Assembly (NCBI RefSeq): GCF_029697505.1 | Contig: NZ_JARJEF010000001.1 | Span: forward strand, 372,001 to 436,000 | Direction of reading: 5' to 3' | From: Pseudophaeobacter profundi | Lineage (GTDB): Bacteria > Pseudomonadota > Alphaproteobacteria > Rhodobacterales > Rhodobacteraceae | DNA length: 64,000 nt | Part shown: positions 17,504 through 24,823 of the stretch, piece after piece | Layout of the letters: every line of letters begins with the position of its first letter | Position numbering within the stretch: the first letter of the stretch is position 1 | Notes under the pieces: model-generated | Databases searched by the model: none | What the model was told of the DNA's origin: nothing | Seen by the model: the letters and a program-made list of their open reading frames with translations, nothing else | Translations under genes and position numbers: made by a program

Positions 17504-17794
17504 ATGAGCGAAACACTCGAACAGGCCGCTGCCGCCATGAACGAAAAATTGGCCGGAAGCGATTTCTCGGCCTCGGCAAAATTCCAGATCGAAGGCATGG
17601 GGGCCATTGTCCTGGACAGCACCGGCGCCCGCGTCAGCGATGACGAAGCCGATGTGACCCTCTCGGCGGATGCCGAAACCTTTCAGGATATTCTGTCTGG
17701 CGAAATGAACCCCACCAGCGCCTTTATGTCCGGCAAACTGACCATTGACGGCGACATGGGCACCGCGATGCAACTGGCGTCGGCGCTGGCCTGA
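17504..17794 (+). CDS. SCP2 sterol-binding domain protein
   Basis: 96 residues, a single SCP-2 domain (FQIEGMGAIVLDS, ADVTLSADAETFQDILSG, NPTSAFMSGKLTIDGDMG). Such small cytoplasmic proteins hold lipids or acyl-CoA in a hydrophobic pocket; the bacterial ligand is unknown. The start has AAAGGAC 8 bases upstream. Its TGA stop overlaps the next ATG by one base, so it is translationally coupled to the alpha/beta hydrolase, which points to a shared role in lipid handling. Confidence 0.9.
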   Translation: MSETLEQAAAAMNEKLAGSDFSASAKFQIEGMGAIVLDSTGARVSDDEADVTLSADAETFQDILSGEMNPTSAFMSGKLTIDGDMGTAMQLASALA

Positions 17795-18759
17795 TGGACA
17801 AGAGCCTGATGGACCTGACCCCAGCGCCCTATTTTGCCGAGATCGCGCAGGGGCCCGACACAGGGCAGGCCCATTGGGCAACCACAGAGGACGGGATCCG
17901 CATCCGGGTTGGCCACTGGCTGCCCCCCGAGGACACCGCCGCCAAAGGCACCGTGCTGATCTTTCCCGGTCGTACTGAATATATTGAAAAATACGGCCCC
18001 GCCGCTCTCGAATTTGGCGCGCGCGGCTACGCGACACTGGCTATTGACTGGCGCGGCCAGGGCCTGGCGGATCGCATGTTGCCGGACAGTCGCCTGGGCC
18101 ATGTCGACGACTTTGATGATTTCCAAAAAGATGTCGCCGCGACGGTCAAACTGGCCAAACAGCTGCACCTGCCTGAGCCTTGGTTCCTGCTTGGCCATTC
18201 GATGGGGGGCGCCATTGGTCTACGCGCCCTGATGGAAGGGCTACCCGTCAGGGCCTGCGCCTTTTCCGCCCCCATGTGGGGGATCCTGATTCCGCCGGCT
18301 CTAAAACCCATTGCACGCCTCCTGGGCAGCCTTGCCCCCGGTCTGGGCCTTGGGGGCAAGCGGGTGCCGACCACCACCGTCGGCCACTATGTGGAAACGG
18401 CCCCCTTCAAGAACAATACCCTGACCAATGATCCGGCGATGTATCAGCTAATGATTGACCAGCTGCGCGAGCAGCCCGCACTGGTGTTGGGTGGGCCAAC
18501 GATCAATTGGCTGACCCAGGGGTTGAAAGAATGCGAATCCCTCGCGAACCGCCCCTCGCCGCCACTGCCCTGCATTACATTTCTTGGCAGGCAGGAGCAG
18601 ATCGTCAACAGCGCCGCCGTGCAGGACCGCATGGCCCGCTGGCCCGGCGGCGAGCTGGATCTGATTGACCCAGCCCAGCATGAAATCGTGATGGAAGCCC
18701 CAGAGATTCGCGCCCGAGCCTTTGACAAGATGACCCGGCTGTTTGATCAATACCGCTAG
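17794..18759 (+). CDS. Alpha/beta hydrolase (lysophospholipase/monoacylglycerol lipase-like)
   Basis: 321 residues, resembling PldB-type serine hydrolases. The oxyanion region (VLIFPGRTEYIEKYGPAALE), the DWRGQGLADR turn, and the nucleophile elbow GHSMGG with Ser136 are present. The likely acid follows in TFLGRQEQIVNS and the catalytic His is in DPAQHEIVMEAPEIR. No signal peptide, so probably cytoplasmic or membrane-peripheral. The substrate is inferred to be a lysophospholipid or monoacylglycerol from similarity. Co-expressed with the overlapping SCP2 gene. Confidence 0.87.
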   Translation: MDKSLMDLTPAPYFAEIAQGPDTGQAHWATTEDGIRIRVGHWLPPEDTAAKGTVLIFPGRTEYIEKYGPAALEFGARGYATLAIDWRGQGLADRMLPDSRLGHVDDFDDFQKDVAATVKLAKQLHLPEPWFLLGHSMGGAIGLRALMEGLPVRACAFSAPMWGILIPPALKPIARLLGSLAPGLGLGGKRVPTTTVGHYVETAPFKNNTLTNDPAMYQLMIDQLREQPALVLGGPTINWLTQGLKECESLANRPSPPLPCITFLGRQEQIVNSAAVQDRMARWPGGELDLIDPAQHEIVMEAPEIRARAFDKMTRLFDQYR

Positions 18760-18951
18760 CCGATCCCGACGCGTGCTGCGGCCAATATGCCAAAGCGCGG
18801 GTAAAATGACGTCAGGCCAAACCTGCACCAATTGCTGCGCATAAATTCCGCCCTGCCCCGAATTTCGGCGCGGGGCTTTGCTTGTGATCCGGCCATGCCG
18901 CGCTTAGATGTTGTGCAACGCTGAAACAAACATGCCCGCCAAGGAGGCCCC

Positions 18952-20772
18952 ATGTTGCCACTCCCCTTCCCTGTCCGTGATGCCAATGCCAGCTCTGGCT
19001 CTGATGAGCTGGGCAACCTGCCCGAATGGGATCTGACCGACCTTTACGCAGCAGAGGACGCGCCCGAGCTGCGCCGCGATCTGGACTGGTTGGAGCAGGA
19101 ATGCAGCGCCTTTGCCGCCGATTACGAGGGCAATCTGGCCGGGCTGGATGCCGATGGCCTGCTGGCCTGTGTGCTGCGCAATGAAAAGATCAATGCCATT
19201 GCCGGGCGCATCATGTCCTATGCGGGCCTGCGCTATTATCAGCTGACCACCGATGCTGATCGCGCCAAGTTCATGTCCGACATGCAGGAAAAGATCACCG
19301 TCTTCACCACACCGCTGGTGTTTTTCACGCTGGAAATCAACCGCATTGAAGACACCGCGCTTGAGGCCCATTTTGCCGCCAATGCCGATCTTGCCCGCTA
19401 CAAACCCGTGTTTGATCGCATCCGCGCCATGAAACCCTATCAGCTGTCAGACGAGCTGGAAAAATTCCTGCATGATCTGGGGGTTGTTGGCGACGCCTGG
19501 GAGCGTCTGTTTGACGAAACCATTGCCGGGCTCACCTTTACCATCGACGGCCAAGAGCTGAACATCGAAGGCACCCTCAACCTGCTGACCGAACAGGATC
19601 GCAGCAAGCGCGAGGCCGCCTCGCGCGCATTGGCAGAGGTGTTTCAGGACAACATCAAGACCTTTGCCCGGGTCCATAATACCCAGGCAAAGGAAAAAGA
19701 GGTGGTCGATCGCTGGCGTGGCATGCCAACACCACAGACTGGGCGTCACCTGTCAAACCATGTCGAACCCGAAGTGGTCGAGGCCCTGCGCGAAGCCGTG
19801 GTCGCCGCCTACCCCAAGCTCAGCCATCGCTATTATGACCTGAAACGCAAATGGCTAGGGCTGGAGCGCATGCAGGTCTGGGATCGCAACGCGCCCCTGC
19901 CGATGGAAGACAGCCGCGTGGTGGACTGGGCGCAGGCCGAAAAAACCGTGATGGAGGCCTATGAGGCCTTTGATCCGCGCATGGGGGAAATCGCCGCGCC
20001 GTTCTTTTCCAAGGGCTGGATTGATGCGGCTGTCAAACCCGGCAAAGCCCCCGGCGCCTTTGCCCATCCCACCGTCACCGACGTGCACCCCTATGTGATG
20101 CTGAACTACCTTGGCAAACCGCGCGACGTGATGACCCTGGCGCATGAGCTGGGCCATGGGGTGCATCAGGTTCTGGCCGCTGATCAGGGTGAAATGCTGT
20201 CCTCCACCCCGCTGACCCTGGCCGAAACCGCAAGCGTCTTTGGTGAAATGCTAACCTTCCGCAAGATGCTGGAAAAGGCTGAAACCAAAGAACAGCGCAG
20301 GATCCTGCTGGCAGGCAAGGTCGAGGATATGATCAACACCGTGGTACGCCAGATCGCGTTCTACGATTTTGAATGCAAACTGCATGCGGCCCGCGCCCAA
20401 GGCGAGCTGACCCCCGATGACATCAATGCGCTATGGATGTCGGTGCAGGCCGAATCCCTGGGCGACGCCTTTGACTTCATGGAAGGCTATGAAACCTTCT
20501 GGGTCTATATCCCGCATTTTGTCCATTCGCCCTTCTATGTCTACGCCTATGCCTTTGGCGACGGGTTGGTAAATGCGCTCTATTCCGTCTACGCCGAGGG
20601 CGAAGAAGGATTTGAGGACAAGTATTTCGACATGCTCAAGGCGGGTGGGTCCAAACACCACAAAGAACTGCTTGCGCCCTTTGGTCTTGATGCCTCGGAC
20701 CCCAAATTCTGGGACAAGGGGCTGTCGATGATTTCCGATATGATCGACGAACTGGAAGCCATGGAGGACTGA
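18952..20772 (+). CDS. pepF: M3 family oligoendopeptidase F
   Basis: 606 residues, a cytoplasmic zinc oligopeptidase. The zinc site HELGH (His398, Glu399, His402) sits in LAHELGHGVHQVLAADQ, with the third ligand Glu in the TLAETASVFGEML block about 25 residues on. The N-terminal half is the helical PepF domain (LPEWDLTDLYA, YEGNLAGLDADGL). A strong ribosome-binding site, AAGGAGG, precedes the start. Expected to degrade peptides of roughly 7-17 residues. Stands alone, followed by a terminator. Confidence 0.93.
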   Translation: MLPLPFPVRDANASSGSDELGNLPEWDLTDLYAAEDAPELRRDLDWLEQECSAFAADYEGNLAGLDADGLLACVLRNEKINAIAGRIMSYAGLRYYQLTTDADRAKFMSDMQEKITVFTTPLVFFTLEINRIEDTALEAHFAANADLARYKPVFDRIRAMKPYQLSDELEKFLHDLGVVGDAWERLFDETIAGLTFTIDGQELNIEGTLNLLTEQDRSKREAASRALAEVFQDNIKTFARVHNTQAKEKEVVDRWRGMPTPQTGRHLSNHVEPEVVEALREAVVAAYPKLSHRYYDLKRKWLGLERMQVWDRNAPLPMEDSRVVDWAQAEKTVMEAYEAFDPRMGEIAAPFFSKGWIDAAVKPGKAPGAFAHPTVTDVHPYVMLNYLGKPRDVMTLAHELGHGVHQVLAADQGEMLSSTPLTLAETASVFGEMLTFRKMLEKAETKEQRRILLAGKVEDMINTVVRQIAFYDFECKLHAARAQGELTPDDINALWMSVQAESLGDAFDFMEGYETFWVYIPHFVHSPFYVYAYAFGDGLVNALYSVYAEGEEGFEDKYFDMLKAGGSKHHKELLAPFGLDASDPKFWDKGLSMISDMIDELEAMED

Positions 20773-20887
20773 CGTCCTTCCGCCTGCGCCCGACCGGCTC
20801 AGACGTATTTGATCTTGTCCGCCACCTAGACGTGCAAGCCGATCAAGTTCTGTTTTCCAGCCCTGTCGCACAGGCCTTTGCCCCCGG

Positions 20888-20919
20888 AAGATGGCGTGAA
20901 TTTTCACGCCATCTTTTTT
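20888..20919 (+). terminator. Terminator after pepF
   Basis: Arms AAGATGGCGTGAA and TTCACGCCATCTT around a 2-base centre, followed by T5. A textbook intrinsic terminator, about 115 bases past the stop. Confidence 0.88.
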
Positions 20920-21129
20920 GTGCCCCCGGCTGGCCATGCGGATGGATTATTTGACCGCAGAGCGTGCCCCTCTTGCAGCGCCATCAACGACCGACGCAAT
21001 TTTATGAACGAAATCAAACCTCAAGACCACGCATGCACGGCACGGTTTCCCTGTCGCTTCACCCTAGAGGAAATACCCGACAATAAAAGTCAACTACTTG
21101 ATTTTGCACGATCTTTTCTGAAAACAATA

Positions 21130-21158
21130 TTGACGCACCACGATATACATTCTAGAAA
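21130..21158 (+). promoter_or_regulatory. Promoter-like sequence before the CCAGCC repeats
   Basis: TTGACG and TAGAAA separated by 17 bases. It lies in an A+T-rich patch unlike the flanks and points into the repeat region. No gene follows, so if active it would make a non-coding RNA of about 490 bases ending at the hairpin near 21650. Confidence 0.35.
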
Positions 21159-21207
21159 GAGGGCAGGATTTGCAGCACGCCAGTTCACAGGCAGCACGCA
21201 GCAAGCT

Positions 21208-21600
21208 ACTCCAGCCAGTCCCGATACGGGACCCGCCAGACAGCCAGCCCAGCCAGCCCCCTATCGAACCAAGCCAGCCAGCCAATCCTGATCGTTCGGC
21301 CTGATCGTTCGAATTTTGCACAGCTGACCACAATACCGCCTGTGGCGACAGGCAGCCGCCAGCAAGACGCCCCATCCCGCATGCCAGCCTTCACAGAGGC
21401 CAGCCAGCAAGACAGGCCCCAGCCCCATGAACGGCACCGCAGCCCGCCATATTGGCCAGCGACGGGACAACCAGAAAAGATAAGCCAGATGCCCGCCACG
21501 CCCGCCCTCTCGGCCAGCCTAGGCGCTTCCCAGCCCTCTTCTTGCCAGCACCAGCCAGCCCCCCCTAGGCCAGCCATTTCTGCAGGCCAGCCATTTCTGC
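21208..21600. repeat. CCAGCC-rich imperfect repeat region
   Basis: GCCAGCC or CCAGCC occurs roughly a dozen times, often in overlapping runs (for example around 21240-21283). It includes two exact short tandem repeats: CCTGATCGTTCG at 21287-21298 and 21300-21311, and a 17-base unit AGGCCAGCCATTTCTGC at 21567-21583 and 21584-21600. No reading frame is kept across it. Confidence 0.7.
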
Positions 21601-21624
21601 GCGCCTTAGCCATCCCAAACAACA

Positions 21625-21652
21625 AAAGGCGGAGCCATCTGGCCCCGCCTTT
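21625..21652. terminator. Terminator after rpoH
   Basis: Symmetric stem AAAGGCGG-A-GCC, loop ATCT, GGC-C-CCGCCTTT. It lies 34 bases past the rpoH stop (minus strand) and could also end a plus-strand transcript from the repeat region. Confidence 0.75.
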
Positions 21653-21685
21653 GCTGATCATCCACATGGAAAGAAGGTCGCGCCC

Positions 21686-22582
21686 TTATTGCAGTGCCAA
21701 CATCCCCTTGGCCGCAGCCATTTCACGCATCTTCTTTTGCAGCTTTTCAAATGCACGGACCTCAATCTGCCGGATACGCTCGCGGCTGACGCCATACTGC
21801 GCGCTCAGCTCCTCCAGAGTCTGCACCTTTTCCGCCAGACGCCGCTGGGTGAGAATATCCTTCTCGCGGTCATTCAGCACCTCAAGCGCATCACCCAAGA
21901 GGGCGCGGCGGGCTTCCAGCTCATCGCGGGCCTCGTAATCGCCAGCCTGGTCGGCATCTTCATCTTCCAGCCAATCCTGCCACTGCATGGTGCCTTCGCC
22001 TTCGCTGCCAACCGTGGCATTCAGCGAGGCATCACCACCGGACATCCGGCGGTTCATCGAAACCACCTCGTCCTCGGTCACGCCGAGATCATGGGCGATC
22101 CGCTTAACATTTTCAGGCCGCAGGTCACCCTCTTCCAGCGCGCCGATACGGGCCTTGGCCTTGCGCAGGTTGAAGAACAGCTTTTTCTGCGCCGAGGTGG
22201 TGCCAAGTTTCACCATCGACCAGGAGCGCAGCACATATTCCTGGATCGAGGCACGGATCCACCACATCGCATAGGTCGCAAGACGAAAGCCTTTTTCGGG
22301 ATCAAACCGCTTTACCGCCTGCATCAGGCCAACATTGGCTTCCGAGATCACCTCGGCCTGTGGCAGGCCATAGCCTCGGTATCCCATAGCGATCTTGGCG
22401 GCCAGACGCAGGTGCGAGGTCACCATCCGATGCGCAGCACTGGAATCTTCCTTCTCCACCCAGGCCTTGGCCAGCATGTATTCTTCTTCCGGCTCCAGAA
22501 GCGGGAATTTACGAATTTCTTGCATATAGCGGTTGAGACCGCCTTCAGGTGTTGGCGCGGGCAGATTTGCATAATTAGCCAT
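21686..22582 (-). CDS. rpoH: RNA polymerase sigma-32 (heat shock) factor
   Basis: 298 residues. Region 2 is clear: SHLRLAAKIAMGYRGYGLP (the RpoH-type insert), EANVGLMQAVKRFDPEKGF, then RLATYAMWWIRASIQEYVLR. Region 3 follows with TTSAQKKLFFNLRKAKARIG. Region 4 ends in [20 protein letters not shown]. The residue set is that of RpoH rather than RpoD. GGGAG precedes the ATG at a suitable distance. Upstream are a perfect sigma-32-type promoter and a CRP-like palindrome, so the gene is probably autoregulated by heat shock. It lies downstream of rluD on the same strand. Many relatives carry two rpoH genes; which paralogue this is cannot be told here. Confidence 0.95.
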   Translation of the reverse strand: MANYANLPAPTPEGGLNRYMQEIRKFPLLEPEEEYMLAKAWVEKEDSSAAHRMVTSHLRLAAKIAMGYRGYGLPQAEVISEANVGLMQAVKRFDPEKGFRLATYAMWWIRASIQEYVLRSWSMVKLGTTSAQKKLFFNLRKAKARIGALEEGDLRPENVKRIAHDLGVTEDEVVSMNRRMSGGDASLNATVGSEGEGTMQWQDWLEDEDADQAGDYEARDELEARRALLGDALEVLNDREKDILTQRRLAEKVQTLEELSAQYGVSRERIRQIEVRAFEKLQKKMREMAAAKGMLALQ

Positions 22583-22624
22583 TAACGGTCGCTCCCAGGA
22601 TGTTTATGGATTTAACATTAGGTT

Positions 22625-22653
22625 ATATGGGTCAGCGTTTGCGCCCTTTCAAG
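22625..22653 (-). promoter_or_regulatory. Sigma-32-type promoter of rpoH
   Basis: Minus strand: CTTGAAA (22653-22647), 15 bases, CCCATAT (22631-22625). Both boxes match the sigma-32 consensus (CTTGAAA, CCCATNT) exactly. A transcript would begin about 35 bases before the rpoH ATG. The -35 box sits inside a 6-bp inverted repeat (GCGCCC/GGGCGC, 22641-22660). Confidence 0.75.
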
Positions 22654-22689
22654 GGGGCGCTAACATGAAACACCATAGACCGTGCTGGC

Positions 22690-22723
22690 GCAACTATCTG
22701 TGACGCATATCACAGATAGTTGC
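22690..22723. promoter_or_regulatory. Long palindrome with a CRP/FNR-type core
   Basis: Fourteen-base perfect arms (GCAACTATCTGTGA / TCACAGATAGTTGC) around CGCATA. The core is TGTGA-N6-TCACA, the CRP consensus. It lies about 40 bases upstream of the sigma-32 promoter and just past the rluD stop. It could be an operator for rpoH or a terminator-like hairpin of rluD; there is no T-tract, which favours an operator. Confidence 0.5.
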
Positions 22724-22734
22724 AAAACTAGTTA

Positions 22735-23772
22735 TTAGTTTTCAACAGGTTGGGAAAGAGCATCAATCAAGCCTGCCATGTCATCGGGCAACGGGGCCTC
22801 AAATCGCAGCGCCGCACCGCTGACAGGGTGGACAAACCCCAGCACTGCCGCATGCAGCGCCTGACGGGGAAATCCCTGCACTGCTGCAATGGCGGCAGGC
22901 GTCAGCGATTTTGCTGCCAGCTTGCGTTTGCCGCCATAGGTCGGGTCGCCCACCAGGCTGTGGCCGGCATGGGTCATATGCACGCGGATCTGATGGGTGC
23001 GCCCGGTTTCCAGCCAGCATTCAATCAAGGCTGCCACGGGCGGCGAGCCAAAGGGCTGCACAATGCGCGCCCGTGTCACCGCGTGGCGTCCGCCCTGAAA
23101 CAGCACTGCCTGACGCTGGCGGTCAAATTTATGACGTGCCAGCTGCGTTGTCAGCTTCAAGATGTTGCCGGGTTCAAAACTGGTGCCCTTGACCCCGCGC
23201 AGCCGCGGATCATTGGCATCCGGCACCCCGTAACAGATGGCCCGGTAATAGCGTTCGACCGTATGCTTTTCAAACTGTGCCGCCAGCCCCTGATGCGCAA
23301 CATCGGTTTTGGCCACCACCAAGAGGCCAGAGGTCTCTTTATCAATACGGTGCACGATTCCGGGGCGTTTGACACCGCCGACACCGGACAGCTTGTCCCC
23401 ACAGTGATGCAACAGCGCATTGACCAAGGTCCCCGACGGCGTTCCGGGGGCAGGATGCACCACCATACCCGCAGGTTTGTTGATCACGATCAGATCATCG
23501 TCTTCAAAAATCACATCCAGCGCGATGTCTTCCGGGCCGATATGGCTTTCCTCAGCCTCTTCCACCGTGATGATGACCTGCGCGCCCTCATCGACGCGGG
23601 CCTTGGCGTCCTGCACCACCACACCGTCGATTTGCACACTGCCAGCCTCTATCAGGCGCGCCAACCGGGTCCGCGAAAGCGTCGCTTCCTCTGGCACATC
23701 CCGTGAAACCGCTTTATCAAGCCGTTTAGGCGGGTTTTCCGCAATGACAAACTCAATCTGGCGGCTGCCCAT
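22735..23772 (-). CDS. rluD: RluA-family rRNA pseudouridine synthase (RluD-like)
   Basis: 345 residues from the ATG at 23772 (GAAGGA upstream); a TTG five codons earlier overlaps that site and is rejected. An N-terminal S4 domain (TLSRTRLARLIEAGSVQIDG) precedes the catalytic domain, with the motif HRIDKETSGLLVVAKT carrying the catalytic Asp, VINKPAGMVVHPAPG before it, and TGRTHQIRVHMTHAGHSLVGD after it. Expected to modify 23S rRNA helix 69. The start codon overlaps, head-to-head, that of a small membrane protein gene. Confidence 0.9.
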   Translation of the reverse strand: MGSRQIEFVIAENPPKRLDKAVSRDVPEEATLSRTRLARLIEAGSVQIDGVVVQDAKARVDEGAQVIITVEEAEESHIGPEDIALDVIFEDDDLIVINKPAGMVVHPAPGTPSGTLVNALLHHCGDKLSGVGGVKRPGIVHRIDKETSGLLVVAKTDVAHQGLAAQFEKHTVERYYRAICYGVPDANDPRLRGVKGTSFEPGNILKLTTQLARHKFDRQRQAVLFQGGRHAVTRARIVQPFGSPPVAALIECWLETGRTHQIRVHMTHAGHSLVGDPTYGGKRKLAAKSLTPAAIAAVQGFPRQALHAAVLGFVHPVSGAALRFEAPLPDDMAGLIDALSQPVEN

Positions 23773-24073
23773 GACTGATCCTTCCAAGCCTGAAATTCAA
23801 GAGGAGCCTGCGCAGCTCAGATTTCTGCGTCGACTGGTGACCACCCTGACCGTGGTGATGATTGGCGGGCTTGTAGTGGTAATTGGACTGCTTGTCATCC
23901 GCTTGTCTGCCGATGGCCCCAGCTTGCCAAGCGAGATCACCCTGCCCGCAGGCGTAACAGCGCAGGCGGTCACCTTTGGCAGCGGCTGGATCGCGGTGGT
24001 AACGACACAGAATCAGATCTTGATTCTGGATCCACAGAGCCATGCGGTGCGTCAGGAAATCAACATCAAATAA
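23771..24073 (+). CDS. Small single-span membrane protein (DUF6476-like)
   Basis: 100 residues. A charged N-terminus (MTDPSKPEIQEEPAQL), one membrane helix at about 22-45 (TLTVVMIGGLVVVIGLLVIR) and a short extracytoplasmic domain with beta character (ITLPAGVTAQAVTFGSGWIA, ILILDPQSHAV). I believe this matches the Rhodobacteraceae family DUF6476, function unknown. Its ATG (23771-23773) and the rluD ATG (23772-23770) share the tetramer CATG, so each gene's leader lies inside the other gene. Confidence 0.75.
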   Translation: MTDPSKPEIQEEPAQLRFLRRLVTTLTVVMIGGLVVVIGLLVIRLSADGPSLPSEITLPAGVTAQAVTFGSGWIAVVTTQNQILILDPQSHAVRQEINIK

Positions 24074-24295
24074 TCGCGACTGGCTGCCGACCCGTCCCAA
24101 GGGCGTAAACTGCGCCATGCGACGCTCCCAGCCAACAGGCGAGGCCCCACAAAATGAGCCCACGCGGGCAGATTGAGGCTGGGTGAAAACCTGTCTCTGG
24201 CCGGTCTGCCCTATTGCCAGTCGGCCTGACAGCGAACCTGGCCATGCACCCACCTAGCCGGGCATCCGTCTGCAAATACAACAAGTATGGGGGGA

Positions 24296-24372
24296 TGGTA
24301 CCACCTCCCCGGCTCGAACGGGGGACCTCCTGATCCACAATCAGGCGCTCTAACCTACTGAGCTAAGGCGGC
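24296..24372 (-). tRNA. tRNA-His (GTG)
   Basis: 77 bases including an encoded CCA. Acceptor GCCGCCT pairs with AGGTGGT with a G1-U72 pair; the discriminator base is A73. The D-arm is TAGCTCAGTAGGTTAGAGC; the anticodon arm CCTGA-TTGTGGA-TCAGG gives anticodon GTG; the T-arm is CCCCC-GTTCGAG-CCGGGG-like. The lack of an encoded G-1 together with U72/A73 is the known alphaproteobacterial tRNA-His form, read by a divergent HisRS. Confidence 0.97.
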
Positions 24373-24381
24373 ACTGGGGGC

Positions 24382-24410
24382 GATTTAGCCTAGAGAAAAC
24401 CGAAGCGCAA
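24382..24410 (-). promoter_or_regulatory. tRNA-His promoter candidate
   Basis: Minus strand TTGCGC, 17 bases, TAAATC, ending 9 bases before the mature 5' end. The same -35 and spacing occur before both tRNA-Glu genes. A perfect TATAAT at 24420-24415 is an alternative -10 but lacks a -35. Confidence 0.45.
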
Positions 24411-24634
24411 GGGGATTATATCACAAGTTTCCAGCTTTGTTTGATGAAATTCTCGTCTACGGGGCCAAGCAGCGCCCCCGCGCCAGTTTTCAACCCAGCT
24501 TGCCCTTCCGTTGCGACCAAGTGACTGACGACGCAAGCCTGCCTGTCCGCGCTGCCCGCTGTGGCGGCTTGCCTTTCACGCTTGCGCGGGCTAGCACCAA
24601 GACTGGCAATAGGCCGCCGCGACAGGAGTGCAAA

Positions 24635-24823
24635 ATGGGTATCAATAGCGAACGCGACATCGAAGCAAACATGCAGATCGGTCCAACCGACCTGGGCATG
24701 GTGCGACTGTTTATTGAGGCCGATGGCGTCGAGATCCCAATGGATTTTGATCCGGAAGAAGCCGAAGAAATTGCCGAAGAACTACGTGCGGCGGCCCAGG
24801 CAGCACGCCTGGTCACCGGCTGA
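24635..24823 (+). CDS. Small acidic protein (DUF6324-like)
   Basis: 62 residues, starting MGINSERDIEANMQIGPTDL with ACAGGAG upstream. The sequence is acidic and helical toward the end (DFDPEEAEEIAEELRAAAQA), with no cysteines, signal peptide or membrane span. I believe it corresponds to a small conserved Rhodobacteraceae family (DUF6324). The codon use and ribosome-binding site look real despite its size. Function unknown. It is isolated from other genes. Confidence 0.7.
   Translation: MGINSERDIEANMQIGPTDLGMVRLFIEADGVEIPMDFDPEEAEEIAEELRAAAQAARLVTG

Larger units (their letters stand above)
20920..21685. other. Long non-coding stretch between pepF and rpoH
   Basis: 766 bases with no credible gene. 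Reading frames here encode only low-complexity Gly/Trp/Ala or Pro/Ser-rich peptides caused by the CCAGCC repeats. It contains a promoter-like sequence, a repeat-rich section and a terminator that also serves rpoH. Confidence 0.6.
24074..24634. other. Gap containing tRNA-His
   Basis: Apart from tRNA-His and its promoter, nothing is recognised. The 222 bases on the left carry no terminator hairpin for the tRNA or for the membrane protein gene; the 220 bases on the right are the leader of the small DUF6324-like gene. Confidence 0.5.

Noticed and set aside
21208-21600. CRISPR array
   Set aside because: The repeats are short, irregular and overlapping, without unique spacers of even length; no cas genes.
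21206-21667. 153-codon frame in the CCAGCC repeat region
   Set aside because: Encodes only repeats of Leu-Ala-Gly-Trp type dictated by the DNA repeat; no start signal.
21689-22585. Antisense frame of the same length as rpoH
   Set aside because: Exact shadow of rpoH caused by high G+C third positions; no recognisable protein sequence.
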